DNA from: Taeniopygia guttata
Taxonomy: Eukaryota > Chordata > Aves > Passeriformes > Estrildidae
NCBI RefSeq assembly: GCF_048771995.1
Contig: NC_133036.1
Location: 19,875,001 to 19,939,000 of the forward strand
Length of the DNA: 64,000 nt
Direction of reading: 5' to 3'
The notes beneath the pieces were generated by a model. That model was not told the DNA's origin and did not search any database. It saw only the letters and a list, made by a program, of their open reading frames with translations. Within the stretch, counting starts at the first letter, position 1, and the number at the start of each line of letters is the position of its first letter. The translations under genes were made by a program, and so were the position numbers. This document shows, piece by piece, positions 23,201 to 31,796 of the stretch.

Positions 23201-25669
23201 TGGGACAGATTTGAACTGATGCTGATACAGAGAACCTGAGCAGTAAATACCATTGAGTACTTAAAAAAAAAAAGGGAAAATATTTGGTCTTTCTATAAAA
23301 TAAACAATGGTTTATGTAGCCTTCAATTTGCATGGGCATATGTTGGCCTTCTTTTCACAAATGTTGGAGTCAATGGGGAGCAAAATGAGAGTTTGGAGTT
23401 GATCTCTCTTTGCACGCTGCTCAGTGAGTGATGCCTCTTGTGTTTGTTTGTTCAGTGGAAAAATGCCAGAGGTGGATTATGCTGTCCTAAGTGAGTGGTT
23501 TGACTGGATCCAGAACAACACTGATGTTTCAGTTGATTTGATAGGTAACATCTTGATGTGTCTGGAGGGCTGTGTTTGTGGGTGGGTTTCCTTTCTGGGA
23601 GAAAAAAAAATTCTTGTTTCTTGGCTCATAAATAATCACATTATTCAGTATAAAAGTGACCACCATCAGACAGCTTGGGTTTGTGGGTGGTTCATGGGTT
23701 GGGTAGTGCCAAAGGGGAGGTCCAGTGGTGGTACCCAAGCCAGGATCCTTCCCTTCTATAGTTTGTGAAGTGAGTTTCTTATTTGCTTTTAAAGCTGATC
23801 CTTGAACATAACTATTGACATTTTTATTCCTGCAGTTTATTTGCAGACATCTCCTAAAGTTTGTTATGAGAGGCTAAAGACACGGTGCAGGGAAGAGGAA
23901 AAAGTCATTCCTCTGGTAAGGAGTTCCTCTGATATATGTGCTTACAAGGAGCCTTGAAAACAGAACAATTCCAGTCTAAATACTGAAATTGTATCCTGAG
24001 TATATTGCCAGAATGTGGTGCAGCTGTTTCCACTGCAAACTAAACCCTCAATACTGAATTTTGACTTTTAAAAAATGATCTGTCATGCACACTGACTCTC
24101 CCAGGTGTTCTGCTGTAGTAATCAGGGCACTGTAGCTGACTTCAGGTGCAGCATTCATCAACTGGTAATCTTCTCTGGGATGTAAATGTCAATTGCCTTT
24201 GTACCAGGCCATGGCACAGAAGCACCCAGGTGAAGCACAGGGCTTGCAGTGCTGAGGTTTCCATGGGCACTTTGGTGTCTGCTCCACCAGGATGTTTGTA
24301 CATGGAAAGGGTCTCTGCTGTGGCTGAAAGGGAGCAGCTCCTTGTAAACTGTGAGCTTGGGAATCTGCTTTAAAACAAACGGTGGTGATGGAACAGGGAT
24401 TTCCCCTCATGCCACAAGGCTTCTAAAGAAGCCTGACCAGACATGAATGCAGCTCTGGGTGGGTGGCTCAGGAGAAGCAATTGGCAGTTGAAGATCTGTG
24501 CAAAGAGCTAAATTTTGGGCCATGTGAAATTTTGAGACTAAATCCTCCTGTGATGGATTTGAAGAGCCCTTGTGTTATTTTGCAGCTCTGCTGAAGAGGA
24601 GGGGAGCAGTTATGATTGAGCAATGTGAAGTGGTCTCCATGAAGAAAAAAGCCAGTTCATGACAGGCAGAAGAGCTTTTAGATGAAATTGAGTTACAAGA
24701 AAGTGAACTGGGAATTCTAGGGAAATGTACTGACAGAGAAAGTGCCTCCCATACTTATTCTTTGCAGCCTTGCCCTTTTTGTCCTTACTTTGTTGTATTT
24801 TTCTCCGTAAAATCTTGAACCACATTTTACCTGTGGGAGATAATCGTGGTTGCTTGATCTTAAAAGGAGCTGAGAGACCTGTTCTTCTGTAAGCTGTGTC
24901 TTTGAGGTCTTCCTGGAGTTAAAACTTTGTACTGGGAATTAATTTTTCTCAAAAACCTTCTTATGCTTTTTATATTTTGTTAGTGGAAGATATGTGTTGC
25001 AGGCTTTTATATGTGTCTCTTAACTACTGCCCAAATGGATAAATATTGCAATGTGTGTGTCATCCCTTGGCATTTGTGTTATTCTAGTGCCTTTTTTCTA
25101 GGAATATTTAGAAGCTATTCATGAGCTCTATGAAGAGTGGCTCATTAAACGTGCACTGTTTGAAGTTTCCTGCCCAGTACTTGTGAGTATTATTTTTATT
25201 ATAACCAGTCAGGCACGTGGGGGATTGTGCTTTCCAAATAATAGGAGCATTGTTTAGTGGTTAAAGTAAATAAATCTGCTTTTCTGATAACCTTTGGAGA
25301 AGGACAACCTCTGACAAACATGGTGGCTGTTGCTGTATAGCACAAAAGTGGGGTCTGCCATCTCTGCAGTGGAATTTGAGGGGCTGTTCACTGGGATTGC
25401 TTGCAGGATCACCTGTGGAGCTTTTCAGGGAATGCCAAATTCTCAGCAGAAAGCAGCTTGGGCAGATCCCTAGGAGTGTCCCAGTTTGGCTGCGCTGGTA
25501 GTCCTGTTTTGCTCCAAAGAAACCAAGTTTTATAGTGTCAGTTATTGCCAGTGTTCATCTTCTCTCCAAGGTTATTGGAGCTGACCATGACATGCAGAAA
25601 ATGGTAGAGAAATATGAAGAAAACCGGGACCAAATACTGAACCCAGCTAACAGACAACGCTGTTTATAG
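14168..25669 (+). CDS. TK2: TK2, thymidine kinase 2, mitochondrial (complete, ten exons)
   Basis: Ten exons join in frame to 263 residues (human 265): 14168-14279, 15428-15465, 16204-16278, 17632-17685, 19594-19683, 21027-21100, 23456-23544, 23836-23915, 25102-25182, 25571-25669. The enzyme phosphorylates deoxythymidine, deoxycytidine and deoxyuridine in the mitochondrial matrix for mtDNA precursor supply. Residues 1 to about 40 are Arg/Ala-rich with almost no acidic residues, as expected of a mitochondrial presequence. The P-loop GNIASGKTT is at 55-63, [11 protein letters not shown] near 79-89, the catalytic-region [17 protein letters not shown] at 131-147, GKMPEVDY near 149-156, SEWFDW near 160-165, and the Arg-rich lid [12 protein letters not shown] near 189-200. 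All key residues of the deoxynucleoside kinase family that I can check are present. An in-frame upstream ATG at 14108 would add 20 residues and has the better Kozak context. Confidence 0.96.
14350..14893 (+). repeat. 36 bp minisatellite in TK2 intron 1
   Basis: About 15 copies of a 36 bp unit begin CTGGAGCGGCTCC and contain GGGGCAGCAGGAGCGGGGTCAG. The array starts 70 bp after the exon 1 donor. Because 36 is a multiple of three, all three plus frames stay open and give 240-340 codon frames that are not genes. Copies fall into two main types (gctccggggcag and gctctggagcag), suggesting higher-order duplication. The TK2 sense strand is the G-rich one. Confidence 0.95.
15428..15465 (+). CDS. TK2: TK2 exon 2
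   Basis: This 38 nt exon lies between acceptor TTCTAG and donor GTAAGT. It completes a His codon from exon 1 and encodes [12 protein letters not shown]. Its short length and lysine-rich content match the human region before the P-loop (KEQEKEKKS). Confidence 0.85.
16204..16278 (+). CDS. TK2: TK2 exon 3 (P-loop)
   Basis: The exon has 75 nt (25 codons). It encodes [18 protein letters not shown], then AQTTSIE, holding the phosphate-binding loop GNIASGKT. It lies between acceptor CACCAG and donor GTACTG. It matches human [18 protein letters not shown]. Confidence 0.96.
17632..17685 (+). CDS. TK2: TK2 exon 4
   Basis: The exon has 54 nt (18 codons) encoding [18 protein letters not shown]. Human has [18 protein letters not shown]. 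The Glu of the EP motif is a substrate-site residue in this kinase family. Acceptor AACCAG and donor GTAAGT. Confidence 0.96.
18045..18555 (+). mobile_element. CR1 LINE 3' end, truncated, in TK2 intron 4
   Basis: The segment reads as the last part of a CR1 element in plus orientation. It holds the ORF2-end region (ggggcccccagtataagaag, ggactgcagcacctcccctg, gagctggggctgctcagcct). The 3' UTR follows, ending actggataagctttaaggtc, then ccattccagctct and ctgtgat. It is 5'-truncated as usual for CR1 and diverged. Confidence 0.85.
19594..19683 (+). CDS. TK2: TK2 exon 5
   Basis: The exon has 90 nt (30 codons) encoding [20 protein letters not shown], then [10 protein letters not shown]. Human reads [20 protein letters not shown]. 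Acceptor CCCCAG, donor GTAAGG. Confidence 0.97.
21027..21100 (+). CDS. TK2: TK2 exon 6 (ERS motif)
   Basis: The exon has 74 nt encoding [20 protein letters not shown], then NLYR and the first two bases of Ser. The ERSIHSA motif carries the conserved Arg of deoxynucleoside kinases. Acceptor TTGCAG, donor GTATGG. Confidence 0.96.
23456..23544 (+). CDS. TK2: TK2 exon 7
   Basis: The exon has 89 nt encoding (S)[19 protein letters not shown], then [10 protein letters not shown], ending in phase 1. Acceptor TTCAG, donor GTAACA. Human has [19 protein letters not shown]. Confidence 0.96.
23836..23915 (+). CDS. TK2: TK2 exon 8 (lid)
   Basis: The exon has 80 nt encoding (V)[19 protein letters not shown], then EEKVIPL. 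The Arg-rich [12 protein letters not shown] stretch is the lid over the phosphate donor site. Acceptor CTGCAG, donor GTAAGG. Confidence 0.96.
25102..25182 (+). CDS. TK2: TK2 exon 9
   Basis: The exon has 81 nt (27 codons) encoding [20 protein letters not shown], then EVSCPVL. Human reads [20 protein letters not shown]. Acceptor TTCTAG, donor GTGAGT. Confidence 0.96.
25571..25669 (+). CDS. TK2: TK2 exon 10 (C-terminus)
   Basis: The exon has 99 nt including stop TAG at 25667-25669. It encodes [20 protein letters not shown], then [12 protein letters not shown]. Human reads [20 protein letters not shown]. Acceptor TCCAAG. Confidence 0.96.
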   Translation, partial: VIGADHDMQKMVEKYEENRDQILNPANRQRCL

Positions 25670-26035
25670 AAGCCTGTGACTGTTGTATCAGAAATCATCT
25701 GCTGAAGTCTGAGTTAGTATTTTAAATATTTAAATATAATGGATATTGTTTTTGCACTATGCTTTGTAGAACACTGTGGACTTACAGCTCTGAAATGATC
25801 AGATACCAATCAGGAACAGAATGTGAACCAATTCCCTTTGTGTTTTTAGGTCTTCATGAAATGGTGTTTTCCATCAGCTTTACTGTGTCAGTTCTATTTA
25901 ACTAAAATATGGCTGTTTCCCTCATTTCCCACTTCACTGCTGCTTCCTAGAAGTGACTTTACTTTCTTATTTTTTTTTTCCCCAAAGACGACCCTGTTTT
26001 TGTAATTTGAAATAAACAGTTTATTACAACATCCC
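25670..26035 (+). terminator. TK2: TK2 3' UTR and polyadenylation signal
   Basis: About 365 bp of A/T-rich sequence follow the stop codon. AATAAA lies at 26011-26016, preceded by a T-rich stretch and followed by ttattacaac and a GT/G-rich element (tgagggggggtac at 26038-26050). That is the usual layout of a vertebrate poly(A) site. Confidence 0.75.
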
Positions 26036-26149
26036 TCTGAGGGGGGGTACCTCAGGTTTCTCTTAATGACCCCCTTGGGGTGAATTGGGGTGAAACACCA
26101 CCAAAGGGCCCGTGTGTGTACAGGGAGGTTTGTTTATGACAGAGCTGCC

Positions 26150-26580
26150 AGCCTGGCCCGGGGCCCAGCAGAGCATCCTCGGTGTGAGCACAGGGCACAG
26201 ATGGGGTCACCACGGGATCAGCCCCACCAGTCTGGGTTAGGAGGGGCAGGTCCTGCCTGGCCCACATCATCTTCCCCAGCTCCTGGTGGGTGAGGGAAAG
26301 GCTGTGGATGTGTCTCCCTGGAATTCAGCAGAGCCTTTGAGGTCCTCTCCCGTGGCATCTCCTGGAGAAGCTGCAGCCCCAGCTTGGCTGGGATGGGACT
26401 GCCTGATGGCTGGGCCCAGGGCAGCGGGAATGGATCCCCTGGGATCCATGCTGGGAACAGCCCTGTTTAACCTTTCCTGGTGGTCTGGAGGAGGGAGGGC
26501 ACTGAGCTGCCCCTCAGCTCATTGGGGTAGGAGTGGAAGGCTGTGCCGAGGGCCCTGGCCAGGCTGGGTGGGGGGTCACA
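26150..26580 (+). mobile_element. CR1 LINE ORF2 (reverse transcriptase) fragment, decayed
   Basis: The sequence follows the CR1 ORF2 pattern in order: ggcaggtcctgcctggccca, then gtgagggaaaggctgtggatg, gaattcagcagagcctttga, ctcctggagaagctgc, gatggctgggcccagggcag, ccctgtttaaccttt and ggtctggagg. In CR1 these encode the region around the DFSKAFDTV motif of the reverse transcriptase. The frame is broken many times, so this is an old copy. It begins just past the TK2 poly(A) site. Confidence 0.78.
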
Positions 26581-29057
26581 GGGGCAGGGCCAGGCCCTGC
26601 ACTGCAGCTCCGGGCTGGGTCACAGCGCTGCCCTACAGCCGCACCCAAAGGCCTCCAGGGTAATTCTGGGACTTTCAAACAATTGAATTGCAGCTGAAAG
26701 GAGGGGTGCAATTCTTTGTGTTCTTTTCTATTCAGGTACAAAATACCACCAAGTATGGAAGGTGAGGGTAAGAGTAGGTAGTGGAGAGATCTCACAGCAA
26801 TGAGGACAGATTGTTGGAATTTTGATGTCCACGGTCAGATCAATGTTCAGTCTTGATCCCTTGGGGTGGTACCCACCAAACAAAAGGTTCAGAGGCTTGC
26901 AGATATTCCATTTAGCATGGGAGCAGCTGTATCCCTCCCCAGGGAAACGATTCCTCCTGTCAGCTCCACCACTGAGGGCCATGCAGGGCCCTTGGGTGGA
27001 GCCTCCCTGGCAGGAGTCAGGGGCATTCTGAGGCCGGGTGGGCTCTCAGTGCCCACTCATGCTCCTGTGCTGTGTGGGCACCGTGGACCTGAGCAGGAAT
27101 CTGGCTCCAGGAAGGTGCTGCCCTACCCTCTGCTCCTTGTTCCCCTTTCCAGGCACATCCTGAGTGGCCACCAGGTGCCTGAGGCATCGACTCCTTCCTG
27201 CCCAGGCTTTACACATTTCATGCCAGAGGTGGGATGGTCATTATTTTATTATTGGAGGCAGCAAATGAAGTGCATCAAGTTAAAGTAGCTTTGTTAAGCA
27301 GATCTTACCAGTTTGAAATGGTGTTTTGCTCTAATCCTGCCCACATTAATGCAACTTCATTAAATTCAGGAAGTTCTTTCTCTCTATGGGACATCACAAT
27401 GTAGCTTAGTTCTGAAAGAACTGTGCACTGGTAATCCCACTGAATTCGGTGCAAAAAAATTTTAAAAAACCCACAGTTTTTGTAAGTGACTGCAGAAATG
27501 CCATGAGGTTTTTTTCAGCTAGCTTTTTATAGAGAGCTTATTTTAGTTCATGAAAACCCCAGTCCTATTCCGACTGAGCAGAAATAGTGAAAATACAGGG
27601 TGCACGGGACTGTGTTTGTTATTATTTTCAAATGTTTCTAAAAACACCCTAGATTTAATTGATTTCTTAACTGGTTTGCATTCTTTGATTTTACCTCTTT
27701 TTATAAAGAAAAACACTGGTGTTTTTTTGGGTTTATGTCACAATCAATTTATTATGACCTGAAAGTACTTTGAGAGTAGAGAAAACCAGTGGGGTTTCAT
27801 TCCTGGACTTGTCAAAAGAAGTGCAGAGTTGCCCTTCACTTGTGCCTTACCCTCTGGGTGTTGCCTTCAGGGGAATCCTTTCACTGCAGCACTCAGACTG
27901 CTCTCCCATGGATTTTCTGAGTAATTTTAGGGGAATGATCCCAGAAGTACAGAATTTGTTTTTCCCCTGATGGTTTTGGTTGGTTTAGCAGGAACAGGCA
28001 AAGCTTCATTAGCACTTTGATCACTTTATACAGACATCTGTCAGGCACTTAGTGCAGGACAGAAACAGTTCTGTGGCTTGTCAACAATATCTGATGGTGG
28101 TGCTTTTGAAGGGTTGTGGTTTGCCTAAAACCCATTGCACTGAAAGAACTCTCAGTCAGGAACTGCAACTTATTCTGATATTCCAGTTATTCTGATCAGC
28201 TGTTTGTTTTCTAAATCACTGCAATTTAAGAATAGAAAGTGCACAGAGAGAGCATTTCCTAGTGAAGTACTAAGCTAGTATTAAAACTTGTGATTGCAGA
28301 AATGCCATTCTGCCACCCTCTTGTAAATCTTTAGAATTCCAGCTTAAAAGTAAGATTTTGTGTGCTAAGTAATTATCTTGCTTACTGCAACTTCTTTGTA
28401 GGGGGATACCAGATATTCTTGAGACTTTCAAAACTTTTTCTTCTCTAAGAGTCCAAAAGAACCATTTATTTGGAAATGGTTCTGTATGTTTGTAGCTCAA
28501 TCATCTGTAGTTTGTTCTTAATTCTAATTTCACTATGGACATACATTTTGCACAGCACAAAAAATGTCAGAGAATCTTATTACAGGATGCTGCTGATACT
28601 GGTCAGGACACGGCCCTGTGAAGGCTTTTTGTTCCTAACACCCATTTCGCACAAGCCCACCCAGAGCTGAAGGCAGTCCTGTCCCTTGCTGTTATCTTGG
28701 GCAAATTCTGTTTCTCTTACACTGCTGGAATCAGGGGATGACAGAATTTCAACCATTAGGTCTTCAAAAAGCAAATCTATATTTTAGTTCCTGAGGTTTT
28801 TCTAGTCTAATCCATGTGTGCTCCTCCGATTTTTTTCTGGGATGAAAGTCAATTATAAACAATTCATACAAAATTAGTTTCAGCTAATATGTTTTAACTC
28901 TATATGAAAGGCATTTTTTAGCATTTAGAACTAAGCTCCATATTAACCACTGTAAAGAAAATTAACTCTACCCCAGTCCAAACCAGCACATATTTCAGTG
29001 CTACTGAAAAAGCTACTTGAAGCAGTATTAAAGTGTCTTTCTAGGTAACAAGTGTAT

Positions 29058-29390
29058 CATAAGAGTCCCAGAATTTTTAGGGTTGGAAGGGGCCTGTGGA
29101 GGTCACCCAGTCCAAGCTCTGCCCAGGCAGGGTCACCTGGAGCAGGTGACACAGGAGTGTGTCCAGGTAAGTTTGGAAAGTCCCAGAGAGGGAGACTCCA
29201 CAGCTCCCTGGGCAACTGCTCCAGGGCTCTGCCCCCTCCAGGCAAACGAGTTCTCCCTCATGTTGGGATGAAATCTTTTGTGTTTTAGTTTAGGAAAACT
29301 GCTCCTTGTCCTGCTGCTGGGCACCACCCTCTGACACCCTCTGCAGGTGCTTGTATAAAGAAGCACTGGAGACTGTGCCTAAGCACAGCA
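29058..29390 (-). mobile_element. CR1 LINE 3' end, minus orientation
   Basis: Read on the plus strand this starts cagaatttttagggttggaa and continues ggtcacccagtccaagctct, the reverse complement of a CR1 3' tail. The inverse of the CR1 3' UTR follows, with ctccacagctccctgggcaa, ccagggctctg and aaactgctccttgtcctgct. It is 5'-truncated and moderately diverged. Confidence 0.85.
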
Positions 29391-30365
29391 GCAGTGTGCT
29401 TTCCTAAATGAATTCAGAGCTGTGTGTCACAGGCTCTCAGTGCTGGGACCCCAGCTTCCAGCTGATCCAACACTCCTGAGCTTTCCACACAGCACTCCCA
29501 CCTGCAGGATATCCCTGCCTCTGCTGCTCACTGGGATCCTTTTCTGAGCAGATTTTTTTCTCCTGCCATTAAAATGGTGAAGAATGAGACTTTTTTCCTC
29601 TTCATTTTATGAGATTAACTGGCCTGCAGAAAAATTCTGTGCAGAATTAACTGTCAGGAGCAGGGGCAAGGGAAATGGCAGCTGCAGCTGGACCTCTCTC
29701 TGCTGGTGGCCCTGAACAGTTACAGTGCTCAAAGGCTTCTCATGGAAATTGTGGTGGTGGCCACAAAATACTTTGGTAACAAATGGTTATATATTGATTA
29801 GATATAAAACCTATAACACAGGTTAATGCCTCTACAAAACCAAATGTTCACATATCTCTTTCCCTCTTTAAAGCTAAAGGAATGTTATCAAACTTTCTAA
29901 ACCTGTTTTCAGCTGAAGTCAGGAGGAAGATTAGCTCAGACACAGCTTGACAGGAATGCAGAGTTAACAAAAGTACAGTCCAGTATGGCATTTCTTCCAG
30001 TTTAGAAGAATTTACCTTGTACTGGAAGAGTATTCCAGGAATAGGTCTGTGAAGGTAAAAAAGAGAAGTAGGATGCCCAGCTGAAGAAACCTGTCTGGCA
30101 TTAAGAACAGCCAGAAGGAATCTGACTGATTAATTAAATGGATATAAATTTATAGAAGTTTGCCTACCCTTTAAAAAGGTGACCATTCAGGTTTCCTTGT
30201 GAGAGGAACCATTAGGAATTTGTGTAGCTCCTGCTATTTACTGTCCCAAAGCAGTGATGTGGTTTGGGGTTTAGAACTGCTGTGACAGAGCCAATCATCT
30301 CCCTGACAACAGGATCAAGGCCACAGGTGAGAGGACAGTCCCCCCCAGGTCATGACACTCCAGAC

Positions 30366-31796
30366 TCAGGGGTGGTGGCACAGCCCTGCCTGGTCGGTTC
30401 TGTCAATGATGACATAAGGCTCCTGGCTGTCAGTCTCTTGGGAATTGCAGTGCTCCAGCTTCCCTTCCCTGCCTCCAGCAGAGTCCCCTGCAGGCTGCCC
30501 CAGGCTGCTCCTGCCCCCGTGTGAGGGCGGCACATCGATGCTTTTGGGGGGGATGTAAGTGAGGTTGGGGGGCTCTCTGACATGCCTGAAGCACTCAGGA
30601 GCTGGGTGTCCCTTAGCAGGATCCATGAACAGTCTCTTGCTGTCAGAACCAGCTGTGGAATCCTCTGTGTGCCCAGCAGTACAGCACAGACCTGAAGGTG
30701 GCTCAGGGTGTGACGCTGCTCTCTTGTGCACCTCGGCATCAGTCAGGTATGTATGTTTTATTTGGGAGTGATTAAATTCGTTAATGTGCCTGTCACTTCT
30801 TCCTGCATAGGCCACTGCCTCAGGCTGGCCACTTTCCTCTACTGGATACATAAGTTCTTCCTGAGCATCCTTGATTTGTAGTTCTGTGAAGGTTAAAGAC
30901 ATCTCACAATTGTCCTCTTCCCTGGGGATGCAGCAGTTTTGGGCAGAGGAAAAGTCGTTGTAGGGCAGAGACTTCAGCTCAGTGGGTTCATCACCAGGGG
31001 CTGAGTCTATGCAATTTATGGCATCATTAATTTCTGCTTCAATTGATCCTGCTGGGACTCCTGGAGCTTCAAACTCCAAGGTGGTTTTGCTGTCACAGGA
31101 GCTGTCAGCAAACATGGCAAAGGCTGGGGGGCCGCTGGCTCCCGGGGACAGAGGCACAGGCCCCAGGGCTCGTGCAGCCCCTGCCAAGGCCCACTCCTCA
31201 CTCGGCCTGGCTCTTGGCTCCTTCCCCAAAGCCTTTGGAGAGGGACTCTCGCTGAAGATTGGTGTTTGTGCTATGACAATGTCGCTGTATTTGATCAGGA
31301 AGTCCTCGCTGTCTGAGCCCTTGCCCGGGAGAGGCGCCTGGAGGCTGCTGGGGGATGCAGCAGCTGCTGACTGAGCCACGTCCCCTTTGATCCTTGCACT
31401 CCCAGCAGCTTCAAAGGATGCAGCACAGGTAGCTGAATGCTCCTGCTGGGGGACAAGGCTCCCTTCATTTCCCAGACTTTCAGTGTCTCCTCTCTGGGGT
31501 GTCTGATGTTCCTCGTCCTCCTCTCCTCCATGCTGATGTGTCTGTGTGCCCTGCTGCAGGCTCATCTCCAAACTGCCACGTGTTTCTTCATCTGTCATCT
31601 CGAGGATGGCTTCACACTCGATTCTTGCCAGGAATATCTCAAATGCAGTCTGCTTTGTCTCCTCATTGTTTCTCTTTTTGACAAGAGAAAACTCTGTTGC
31701 TGTAGTTGCAACATAACCTATTTTCTCCAGGAGTTCTTTCACAATGTCCTCCGGCAGCACTGGCTGGATGTAGTAGACAAAATTCCCAGTGAAGGT
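30366..31796 (-). CDS. SPATA2-like gene exon 2
   Basis: This 1431 nt exon includes stop TGA at 30368-30366. It follows acceptor TGTTCCAG and starts TFTGNFVYYIQPVLPEDIVK. An uninterrupted 476-codon frame of balanced composition, outside any repeat, is itself good evidence of coding. The C-terminus reads PYVIIDRTDQAGLCHHP. Confidence 0.87.
   Translation of the reverse strand, partial: TFTGNFVYYIQPVLPEDIVKELLEKIGYVATTATEFSLVKKRNNEETKQTAFEIFLARIECEAILEMTDEETRGSLEMSLQQGTQTHQHGGEEDEEHQTPQRGDTESLGNEGSLVPQQEHSATCAASFEAAGSARIKGDVAQSAAAASPSSLQAPLPGKGSDSEDFLIKYSDIVIAQTPIFSESPSPKALGKEPRARPSEEWALAGAARALGPVPLSPGASGPPAFAMFADSSCDSKTTLEFEAPGVPAGSIEAEINDAINCIDSAPGDEPTELKSLPYNDFSSAQNCCIPREEDNCEMSLTFTELQIKDAQEELMYPVEESGQPEAVAYAGRSDRHINEFNHSQIKHTYLTDAEVHKRAASHPEPPSGLCCTAGHTEDSTAGSDSKRLFMDPAKGHPAPECFRHVREPPNLTYIPPKSIDVPPSHGGRSSLGQPAGDSAGGREGKLEHCNSQETDSQEPYVIIDRTDQAGLCHHP

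Larger units (their letters stand above)
26036..30365. other. TK2 to SPATA2-like intergenic region
   Basis: The two genes converge here (TK2 plus, SPATA2-like minus). The interval holds two CR1 remnants and otherwise A/T-rich sequence with no open frame that looks coding. The 3' UTR of the SPATA2-like gene must extend into the right-hand part; I found no convincing poly(A) hexamer for it close by. Confidence 0.6.
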
